NCBI GenBank assembly: GCA_018710795.1 | Contig: DVJH01000101.1 | Location: forward strand, 1 to 14,914 | Direction: 5' to 3' | From: Candidatus Galligastranaerophilus gallistercoris | GTDB lineage: Bacteria > Cyanobacteriota > Vampirovibrionia > Gastranaerophilales > Gastranaerophilaceae | DNA: 14,914 bases | In this document: positions 7,830 through 14,089 of the stretch, one piece after another | Position numbering within the stretch: position 1 is the first letter of the stretch | How the letters are laid out: each line of letters starts with the position of its first letter | Position numbers and translations under genes: made by a program | Notes under the pieces: generated by a model | Databases searched by the model: none | Told to the model about the DNA's origin: nothing | Seen by the model: only the letters and a program-made list of their open reading frames with translations

Positions 7830-8417
7830 ATGAAAAAACCGCAGACAAATTCAAAAACGGCAGAATGCCTTATGAAAGCGTTCATCGGGGAAGGAGCCGC
7901 AAGAAACAGATATACATATTTCGCAAAAAAAGCAAAACAGGAAGGATTTGAACAAATCTCATCAATTTTTATCGAAACCGCCGATAACGAAAAAGAACAC
8001 GCAAAAAGATTTTTTAAATTTCTGGGAGAAGAATTTCACCCGATAGAAATACATTCAGCCGCTTATCCTTCGGGGTTATCAAATTCAACCTTAAATAATC
8101 TGCACTACGCAGCCCAAGGAGAACATGAAGAAAATACTCTTTTATACCCCTCATTTGAAAATATTGCAAAAGAAGAAGGGTACGATGACGTTGCAAAATG
8201 CTTCAGGGAAATAATTGAAGCAGAAAAAGTCCATGAAAGAAGATATCTTGATTTATATGAAAACATAAAAGAAAATAAAGTATTTAAAAAAGATAACGAA
8301 GTAATATGGAAATGCAGAAACTGCGGCTATCACTTCAAAGGTAAAAACGCACCCGAAATTTGCCCTGCATGTTTGCATCCGATTTCATATTTTGAAGTAT
8401 TTATCAAAAATTATTGA
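7830..8417 (+). CDS. rbr: Rubrerythrin
   Basis: A 195-residue cytosolic peroxide-scavenging protein that reduces hydrogen peroxide in anaerobes, using a diiron site fed by a rubredoxin-type centre. The diiron ligand regions are all present: GEGAARNRY (Glu21), NEKEH (Glu54, His57), GEHEEN (Glu98, Glu101) and IIEAEKVHERRY (His135 and nearby Glu). The C-terminal rubredoxin domain has Cys162-x2-Cys165 in WKCRNCGY and Cys178-x2-Cys181 in PEICPAC. Length and domain order match classical rubrerythrin. The start is supported by AAGGAA about six bases upstream. The activase gene begins 34 bp downstream on the same strand, with no terminator between them, so the two are probably co-transcribed. It is divergent from the CHAP pair. 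A recognisable PerR box was not found. Confidence 0.95.
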   Translation: MKKPQTNSKTAECLMKAFIGEGAARNRYTYFAKKAKQEGFEQISSIFIETADNEKEHAKRFFKFLGEEFHPIEIHSAAYPSGLSNSTLNNLHYAAQGEHEENTLLYPSFENIAKEEGYDDVAKCFREIIEAEKVHERRYLDLYENIKENKVFKKDNEVIWKCRNCGYHFKGKNAPEICPACLHPISYFEVFIKNY

Positions 8418-8451
8418 AAATAAGTTTTGTTTATACAAGAATAAACGTATT

Positions 8452-9459
8452 ATGAAAGTTTATTTAGGAATTGATGTAGGCTCGGTTACAACCAAGCTTG
8501 CCGTAGTTGATGAAAACGGAAAATACGTTGAAAGTTATATGCTGAGAACCTCCGGCCAGCCCACAAAAGCTGTGCAAAAAGGTTTAGGCGAGCTGCTTGC
8601 AAAAGCAAAAGACAACTGGGAAGTCATGCAGGTAGGAACGACGGGTTCGGGCAGAAACCTTGCAGGGGCGCTTGTCGGGGCTGATATCATTAAAAATGAA
8701 ATCACGGCTCATGCGGTTGCGGCATCGATTATTGTCCCCGGAGTTCAAACAATACTTGAAATCGGCGGTCAGGATTCAAAAATTATTATCTTAAGAGACG
8801 GTATCGTTACGGATTTTGCAATGAATACGGTCTGTGCCGCAGGGACGGGAAGTTTTCTGGACCAGCAGGCGGGCAGACTAAACGTTAAAATTGAAGATTT
8901 CGGCTCAATTGCGCTTCAATCGTCATCGCCCGCAAGAATTGCCGGGCGCTGCGGCGTCTTTGCCGAATCCGATTTAATTCATAAACAGCAATTGGGGTAC
9001 CCTGTTGAAGATTTATTATACGGTCTTTGTCAGGCATTGGTCAGAAATTATTTATCAAACCTTGCGCTCGGAAAAGAACTTCTCCCGACAATAACTTTTC
9101 AAGGGGGCGTTGCAACAAATAAAGGCATGGTAAAAGCATTTGAAGAAGCGCTGCAAACTCAAATCGTGGTTCCGCCGAATCATCAAACGATGGGTGCAAT
9201 AGGAGCGGCATATCTTGCAATGGAAAACCACCAGTATACGAACAATCCGACGAAATTTAAAGGCTGGGAAACAAAAGATATGCACTTTAATTCCGTTACC
9301 TGCACCTGCAGGGGCTGTTCAAACAATTGCGAAGTAATTTCAATCGTTGAAGGCGACATTGAACCGCTTCCCGTCGGGGTTGAACACAAAATAACCGATG
9401 TTAAAGGCAACGTAATTGCCCGCTGGGGCGGAACCTGCGGAAGATGGGACATTAATTAA
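8452..9459 (+). CDS. BadF/BadG/HgdC-type ATP-dependent [4Fe-4S] acyl-CoA dehydratase activase
   Basis: A 335-residue ASKHA-fold ATPase that, in its family, injects a low-potential electron into a partner dehydratase or double-cubane reductase on ATP hydrolysis. Motifs: GIDVGSVTTKLAVVD (phosphate 1), GTTGSGRN, EIGGQDSKI (phosphate 2), NTVCAAGTGSFLDQQ and FQGGVATNKGM. Cys128 and Cys167 lie where HgdC has the cysteines that bridge a [4Fe-4S] cluster between two subunits, so the enzyme is probably an oxygen-sensitive homodimer. Unlike short HgdC proteins it has a C-terminal extension with CTCRGCSNNCE and GGTCGRW, a tail known from the long fused activases. Start: ATG at 8452 begins exactly at the conserved MKVYLGIDVG; an earlier in-frame ATG at 8392 lies inside rubrerythrin and is rejected. 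No partner dehydratase is in the window; the COG3580 protein at 412-1467 is a likely partner. Confidence 0.88.
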   Translation: MKVYLGIDVGSVTTKLAVVDENGKYVESYMLRTSGQPTKAVQKGLGELLAKAKDNWEVMQVGTTGSGRNLAGALVGADIIKNEITAHAVAASIIVPGVQTILEIGGQDSKIIILRDGIVTDFAMNTVCAAGTGSFLDQQAGRLNVKIEDFGSIALQSSSPARIAGRCGVFAESDLIHKQQLGYPVEDLLYGLCQALVRNYLSNLALGKELLPTITFQGGVATNKGMVKAFEEALQTQIVVPPNHQTMGAIGAAYLAMENHQYTNNPTKFKGWETKDMHFNSVTCTCRGCSNNCEVISIVEGDIEPLPVGVEHKITDVKGNVIARWGGTCGRWDIN

Positions 9460-9471
9460 TTTTTTACATAT

Positions 9472-9502
9472 AAAAAATCGGGCATATTGCCCGATTTTTT
9501 TT
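9472..9502. terminator. Bidirectional intrinsic terminator between activase and glnA
   Basis: A perfect stem pairs ATCGGGCA with TGCCCGAT (9477-9484 and 9488-9495) around a 3-base TAT loop, flanked by six A on the left and eight T (9495-9502) on the right. On the plus strand this ends the rubrerythrin-activase operon. On the minus strand the A run becomes a U tract and serves glnA, whose stop is at 9518. Confidence 0.93.
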
Positions 9503-9517
9503 GCCGGAATTATATAT

Positions 9518-10870
9518 TTACAGGTAGTTTTCAATTTCCCAGCAGGTAACCTGCGTTCTGTATTCGTCCCACTCTTTTTCTTTTGAAGAAACAAATTCGT
9601 TATAGATGTGCTCGCCGAGAGCTTTTTTAATTAAAGGATTTTTCTTTAATTCGTATAAAGCCTCAGCAAGCGTACCCGGCAAAGAAAGGATTCCTTTTGC
9701 TTTTCTTTCTTCTTTTGTCATATGGTATATGTTTTCTTCCGTTTGTGAAGGAGGATTTGTTTTATTTTTGATACCTTCAAGCGCAGCCGTTAAAATTACC
9801 GCAAATGCAAGATAAGGATTGCATGAAGGATCGGGAGACCTTAATTCAACCCTTGTTCCGTTTCCTCTTTTAGCGGGGACTCTTAATAAAGCACTTCTGT
9901 TGGCAAGGCTCCATGCAAGATAAACGGGCGCTTCATACCCGGGTACAAGACGTTTATAGCTGTTAACGAGAGGGTTTGTAATTGCCGAAAAACTTCTGAC
10001 GTTTTCAAGAACCGAACCTATAACGTGCATTGCGCATTCTGAAAGCTGATAAGGAGCATTTTCATCATAAAATGCGTTTTTACCGTCTTTAAAAAGCGAA
10101 ATATTGCAATGCATCCCGGAGCCGTTAATACCGAATACGGGTTTGGGCATAAAAGTTGCATATAAATCATTCATTGAAGCAACGGCACGAACCGCATATT
10201 TAAACGTTACGACATTATCTGCGGTCGTAAGAGCGTCTGCGTATTTGAAATCAATCTCATGCTGTCCCGCCGCAACTTCATGGTGGCTGGCTTCAATTTC
10301 AAAGCCCATTTCTTTTAACGTTTCAACCATTCTTCCTCTGACATTTTCACCTTTATCATTCGGCGCAACATCGTAATAACCGGAATCATCATGGGTTTCC
10401 AAAGTCGGGTTGCCGTCTTCATCTTTATTAAATAAGAAAAATTCTGCCTCTGGACCCACGTTTAAAACATATCCCAAATCCGAAGCTTCTTTTATTACTC
10501 TTTTTAAATTGCATCTGGGGCAGCCTTCAAAAGGTGTGCCGTCGGGGTTATAGATATCGCAGATAATTCTTGCAACGGTTGTGCCTTCTTCTTTGTTTGT
10601 TCTCCACGGAAGAAGGGAAAAAGTCGATAAATCAGGGTAAAAATACATATCGGACGTTTCAATGCTCCTGAATCCTTTAATTGAAGAACCGTCCAGCATG
10701 CATTCGTTATTTAAAACTTTATCGATTTGTTCGGACGGAACCGCCATATTTTTAACGGTACCGTTAATATCAACGAATTGCAGACGAATAAATCTAACAT
10801 TCTCCGTTTTAATAATTGTCTTAATTTCTTCTTTGGTGAGTTTTTTTCCATGCTCCGGCACAAATGTCAT
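9518..10870 (-). CDS. glnA: Glutamine synthetase, type I (GSI-alpha-like)
   Basis: A 450-residue cytosolic enzyme that makes glutamine from glutamate, ammonia and ATP, the main entry of ammonium into metabolism; family members are dodecamers. Motifs in order: LDGSSIKGF (59-67), EAEFF (Glu141, Glu143), HHEVAAGQHEID (196-207), NGSGMHCNISL (His254), NPLVNSYKRLVPGYEAP (299-315), ANRSALLRVP and RVELRSPDP (340-348). The C-terminus resembles Bacillus/Thermotoga GSI-alpha; the adenylylation loop with its NLYDLPP-type Tyr is absent (NIYHMTKEER instead), so GlnE control is unlikely. The Bacillus feedback Arg in GFVRIEESD aligns with Ser69 here (GFRSIETSD). Start: ATG at 10870 with GGAG six bases upstream; a longer in-frame start at 10942 lies in the promoter and is rejected. 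The gene ends just before the shared terminator. Confidence 0.97.
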   Translation of the reverse strand: MTFVPEHGKKLTKEEIKTIIKTENVRFIRLQFVDINGTVKNMAVPSEQIDKVLNNECMLDGSSIKGFRSIETSDMYFYPDLSTFSLLPWRTNKEEGTTVARIICDIYNPDGTPFEGCPRCNLKRVIKEASDLGYVLNVGPEAEFFLFNKDEDGNPTLETHDDSGYYDVAPNDKGENVRGRMVETLKEMGFEIEASHHEVAAGQHEIDFKYADALTTADNVVTFKYAVRAVASMNDLYATFMPKPVFGINGSGMHCNISLFKDGKNAFYDENAPYQLSECAMHVIGSVLENVRSFSAITNPLVNSYKRLVPGYEAPVYLAWSLANRSALLRVPAKRGNGTRVELRSPDPSCNPYLAFAVILTAALEGIKNKTNPPSQTEENIYHMTKEERKAKGILSLPGTLAEALYELKKNPLIKKALGEHIYNEFVSSKEKEWDEYRTQVTCWEIENYL

Positions 10871-10908
10871 TTCTAGCTCCTTTTTAAAAATAATAACAAA
10901 TAAATTTA

Positions 10909-10924
10909 TATGTATTGTTACATA
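10909..10924. promoter_or_regulatory. Perfect inverted repeat (possible operator) over the glnA -10 region
   Basis: TATGTA (10909-10914) and TACATA (10919-10924) form a perfect 6-bp inverted repeat with a 4-base spacer, lying across the predicted -10 box of glnA. A bound dimeric regulator there would block transcription. It does not match the spacing of NtcA (GTA-N8-TAC) or GlnR/TnrA sites, so the regulator, if any, is unidentified. Confidence 0.4.
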
Positions 10925-10942
10925 GGTAGTATATATAGTCAA
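10915..10942 (-). promoter_or_regulatory. Candidate glnA promoter
   Basis: On the minus strand TTGACT (10937-10942), a 5-of-6 match to the -35 consensus, is followed after 16 bp by TAACAA (10915-10920). An alternative -10 box TATACT lies at 10928-10933 but would need a poor -35. The -35 element is the best in the window. The leader to the ATG at 10870 would be about 40 bases and carries the GGAG ribosome site (10877-10880). Confidence 0.45.
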
Positions 10943-10992
10943 GCAAAATTTTAAAAATGCCCTTTCGTTTGATAACTTTTTTTAAAAATATA

Positions 10993-11001
10993 TGCTAGAA
11001 T
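10993..11001 (+). promoter_or_regulatory. Extended -10 promoter element for the OB-fold protein operon
   Basis: TGC followed directly by TAGAAT (10996-11001) forms an extended -10 element 52 bp before the ATG at 11054. A TTGATA sequence at 10969-10974 is a possible -35, but its 21-bp spacing is too long, so the extended -10 would carry most of the activity. An inverted repeat ATTTGT-N5-ACAAAT follows at 11005-11021, where a regulator could block initiation. Confidence 0.4.
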
Positions 11002-11053
11002 GGTATTTGTTAATGACAAATTTCAGTTTTCTTTTTTGAGGAGCGAACATATT

Positions 11054-11545
11054 ATGAATAATAATAAAATAATATTATCTTTATTGCTTTTGCTGTTTAT
11101 TTCTCCCGCCTTCGCACAGCAGACGCCTGACGCAAAAGCCCCCGCAAAAACACCCGCTCAAACGGTGCAAAATGCCGAGCGCATAAGAACAACCCCGCTT
11201 GATGTCGTAGCAAATCCGGATAAATTTTTAAGCAAAAAAATTATAATGGACGGCAAATTTGATAAATTTACGACACTGGGGCTTGATTATAAAAAAGCCT
11301 TCAGAGATTCAAGCAAATACATAGGCTTTCTTCTTCAAAGAGACGACGTAAAAGACCATAACGTGCCGTTATCGGAAATGAAATTATTTCTCAAAAGAGA
11401 CTATGCGGAAAAATTTGTTGATCTGAATACGGGAGACAAAATAAGCGTAACCGGCATTGTTTTTTCAAATGCATTAGGCGACAGCTGGGTTGAAGTAGAT
11501 AACATTACGGTGCTTGAAAAAGCGCCCAAAGAAAAAGAAGAATAA
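11054..11545 (+). CDS. Secreted OB-fold-like hypothetical protein
   Basis: A 163-residue protein I cannot assign to a named family. It begins with a clear Sec signal peptide: MNNNK, a hydrophobic run IILSLLLLLFIS and a probable signal peptidase I site after SPAFA, with no lipobox Cys. A short Ala/Pro/Lys/Gln-rich linker (about 24-40) precedes a compact domain of about 110 residues with beta-strand-like stretches (KIIMDGKFDKF, GDKISVTGIVF, WVEVDNITVL) suggesting an OB-fold, as in small periplasmic binding proteins. The tail is Lys/Glu-rich. It should be periplasmic or extracellular. The start at 11054 has GAGGAG ten bases upstream; an in-frame ATG at 11000 overlaps the -10 box and would bury the signal peptide, so it is rejected. 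The GH57 gene starts 15 bp downstream, so the two are very probably co-transcribed. Confidence 0.8.
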   Translation: MNNNKIILSLLLLLFISPAFAQQTPDAKAPAKTPAQTVQNAERIRTTPLDVVANPDKFLSKKIIMDGKFDKFTTLGLDYKKAFRDSSKYIGFLLQRDDVKDHNVPLSEMKLFLKRDYAEKFVDLNTGDKISVTGIVFSNALGDSWVEVDNITVLEKAPKEKEE

Positions 11546-11560
11546 TTCGGGAGTAATTTT

Positions 11561-14074
11561 GTGCAGGAAAAATATTTAACCATACACGGCCATTTTTATC
11601 AGCCGCCGAGGGAAAATCCGTGGCTTGAAGTAATTGAAATACAAGACAGCGCAAGACCTTTTCATAACTGGAACGAAAGAGTGTCTGCCGAATGCTACGA
11701 GCCGAATTCCGTTGCAAGAATCGTGGATGATAAGAACAGAATTTTAAGCATAGTAAATAACTATCAATATATGAGTTTTAATATGGGTCCGACGCTTCTT
11801 GCCTGGATGGAAAAATATGCACCCTGCTCTTATAAAAGAATAATTGATGCGGACAAAAATTCAATCTCCCTGTATTCGGGGCACGGTTGTGCCATAGCGC
11901 AGGTGTATAACCATATAATAATGCCGCTTGCCAACACAAACGACAAATATACTCAGGCAATATGGGGCATAAGAGATTTTGAATACCGCTTCGGAAGAAA
12001 ACCCGAGGGAATTTGGCTGGCAGAAACCGCTGTAGATGCAAGAACTCTTGAAGTATTGGCTGATTTAGGAATAAGATTTACGATATTATCGCCTTATCAG
12101 GCGCAATGCGTAAAAAAAATCAATGAACCCGACGAGTGGCATGATGTAAGCTGGGGCAGCATTGACCCCTCGCAGCCGTACAGATACTTTATCGAAGGAA
12201 CGGATAAATATATAGATTTGTTTTTCTATGACGGCGCTATTTCAAAATCCGTCGCATTTGACAATTTACTTACAAACGGTGAAAAATTTGCCTACAGGCT
12301 GCAAGACGGTTTTGTCCCCGAAAGAAACAGGCCGCAGCTCGTCAACATCGCAACTGACGGCGAAAGCTACGGACATCATACAAAATTCGGCGATATGGCT
12401 CTTTCGTACGTTCTTGCGGTCAAAGCGAAGGATTTAGGGTTTCAGGTTACAAACTACGGCGAATTTTTGGAAAAATTTCCGCCGACATACGAAGTTGACA
12501 TTAAAACCGTATCTTCATGGAGCTGTTCGCATGGCGTCGGAAGGTGGATGGAAGACTGCGGCTGTTCAACCGGTGCACAGCCCGGGTGGAACCAAAAATG
12601 GAGAAAACCATTAAGAGAAGCGCTCGATTTCTTAAGAGACGAGCTTATAAAAGTCTGCTCAATTGAAGGCACAAAATATTATAAAGATTTTTGGGACGCA
12701 AGAAATAAATATATTGACGTAATTTTAAACAGAACGCCGGAAACAATCGAAAAATTCCTGAGTGAAAACTCGGTTAAAAAACTCACGAAGCTTGAAAAAA
12801 TAAAAGCAATTAAGCTTATGGAAATCCAAAGGTCGGCAATGCTTATGTATACAAGCTGCGGATGGTTTTTTGCCGAAATTTCCGGTATTGAAACAACACA
12901 AATAATGAAATATGCTTCGCGCGCAATGGAATTGGCAGCCGAATTTTCAAGCATAGATTACGAAAAAGACTTTTTAACAATCCTGCAAAGGGCAAAAAGC
13001 AATATACCGCAATATGAAAACGGAAAAAAAATATACGAGATGTTCGTAAAACCCGCAAAAATTACGGTAGACAAAATCGTAACACACTGGGCAATATCAT
13101 CTCTTTATAACGAAAACTCGGAACTTGAAGACATATATTGTTATAAAGTTAAGAAAATTAATTTTAAAACATATAAACAGGAAGATAACGAGCTTGCATT
13201 CGGCAGAATAGAAGTAACTTCAAAGATTACGCTTGAAAAATTCGATATGGTATTTGCTCTTCTGCAAACATCAAAAAGCGAATACTATTGCACGGTTAAA
13301 CCGTTTACGACTCAGGAAGAATTTTCAAAATCAAGAAAACTCATCCATGATGAATTTGTGCTTCATTCAATGCTCGGCACGCTTGATATGATGAAAAAAG
13401 AAATTTCAAAACAGTATTACACCATAAAAGACGTGCTCATCGACAAGAGAAAAGTTATTCTCGAAAAAGTTCTTATAAAACGCCTTTTAAAAACGGCAAA
13501 AATGTATCAGGACCTCTACGAAGACCTGAGGGGTCCCGTTTCCCAGCTTGCCGCAATGGGCATGGATATACCGGACGTTTTCAGAATTTCCGCCAGATTT
13601 TGCATATTAAAAGAACTTGATGAAACATTGAGCGAAGCGGATGATTTTCTTGATGAAAAACTAAACACATCGCTTTCGAAACTAAAGGAAGATGCCGATA
13701 AATTCTTTATAAACCTCAATAAATCAAGAGCGGGCATCATTATTGCAAAAAAACTTCAAAAGCTCATAGAAAATGTGGCAGACGACCCGAACGACAAAAC
13801 ATCCGCACAGATATTCGCAATATTTAACCTGATTGATAAACTCGGGCTTAATGTCGACATAAAAGTAGCTCAAAATATATATTACGAAAAAATATATTCT
13901 AAAATTGAATATTTAATAGAATATCTTGAAAAATCAAAACATAAAAACAAGGACAGAAAAATTATTCTCTCTTTCCTTGAAATCGGCAAAAAACTGAATA
14001 TCAATACGGATTTTTACATTCCGCACATAGACAAAGCAAGCCTCCCGAACGGCGGTGCACACATAAAATCTTAA
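11561..14074 (+). CDS. Glycoside hydrolase family 57 / DUF3536 protein (GTG start)
   Basis: An 837-residue, probably cytosolic GH57 protein, a family of alpha-glucan-acting enzymes (amylases, 4-alpha-glucanotransferases, branching enzymes). The N-terminal catalytic barrel has HGHFYQPP (9-16), GIWLAETAVD with predicted nucleophile Glu155, and NIATDGESYGHH with predicted acid/base Asp266. The conserved SWSCSHGVGRW and DCGCSTG follow, both typical of the GH57-DUF3536 subgroup common in cyanobacteria and other bacteria. The C-terminal half, rich in Lys/Glu and helical, corresponds to DUF3536, of unknown function. Start: GTG at 11561 with GGAG eight bases upstream and conserved sequence immediately after; no signal peptide. 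The stop overlaps the convergent MlaD gene by 4 bp. Glycogen or storage-glucan metabolism is plausible but not shown; no other glucan gene is in the window. Confidence 0.9.
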   Translation: MQEKYLTIHGHFYQPPRENPWLEVIEIQDSARPFHNWNERVSAECYEPNSVARIVDDKNRILSIVNNYQYMSFNMGPTLLAWMEKYAPCSYKRIIDADKNSISLYSGHGCAIAQVYNHIIMPLANTNDKYTQAIWGIRDFEYRFGRKPEGIWLAETAVDARTLEVLADLGIRFTILSPYQAQCVKKINEPDEWHDVSWGSIDPSQPYRYFIEGTDKYIDLFFYDGAISKSVAFDNLLTNGEKFAYRLQDGFVPERNRPQLVNIATDGESYGHHTKFGDMALSYVLAVKAKDLGFQVTNYGEFLEKFPPTYEVDIKTVSSWSCSHGVGRWMEDCGCSTGAQPGWNQKWRKPLREALDFLRDELIKVCSIEGTKYYKDFWDARNKYIDVILNRTPETIEKFLSENSVKKLTKLEKIKAIKLMEIQRSAMLMYTSCGWFFAEISGIETTQIMKYASRAMELAAEFSSIDYEKDFLTILQRAKSNIPQYENGKKIYEMFVKPAKITVDKIVTHWAISSLYNENSELEDIYCYKVKKINFKTYKQEDNELAFGRIEVTSKITLEKFDMVFALLQTSKSEYYCTVKPFTTQEEFSKSRKLIHDEFVLHSMLGTLDMMKKEISKQYYTIKDVLIDKRKVILEKVLIKRLLKTAKMYQDLYEDLRGPVSQLAAMGMDIPDVFRISARFCILKELDETLSEADDFLDEKLNTSLSKLKEDADKFFINLNKSRAGIIIAKKLQKLIENVADDPNDKTSAQIFAIFNLIDKLGLNVDIKVAQNIYYEKIYSKIEYLIEYLEKSKHKNKDRKIILSFLEIGKKLNINTDFYIPHIDKASLPNGGAHIKS

Positions 14075-14089
14075 TTAACGGGTGCACCG
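14053..14089. repeat. Inverted repeat spanning the GH57/mlaD stop codons
   Basis: CGGTGCAC (14053-14060) and GTGCACCG (14082-14089) form a perfect 8-bp, GC-rich inverted repeat. The 21-base loop contains both convergent stop codons. Neither side has a T tract, so it is not a standard intrinsic terminator. A stem-loop protecting both 3' ends is possible; so is chance, since each arm is coding or nearly so. Confidence 0.35.

Noticed and set aside
8392..8451. Upstream ATG for the activase
   Set aside because: It lies inside rubrerythrin and adds 20 residues absent from the family; the protein fold begins exactly at the ATG at 8452.
9340..9594. Minus-strand open frame across the activase end, terminator and glnA end
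   Set aside because: It would cross a strong bidirectional terminator and overlaps two confident genes.
10104..10925. Plus-strand open frames opposite glnA
   Set aside because: Glutamine synthetase on the minus strand is unambiguous; these frames have no recognisable domains.
10871..10942. 24-residue N-terminal extension of glutamine synthetase
   Set aside because: It runs through the promoter region; the ATG at 10870 has a perfect GGAG at good spacing and gives the usual family length.
10895..10945. NtcA or TnrA/GlnR binding site before glnA
   Set aside because: The only symmetric element has a 4-base spacer, not the 8 or 7 needed by those consensus sites.
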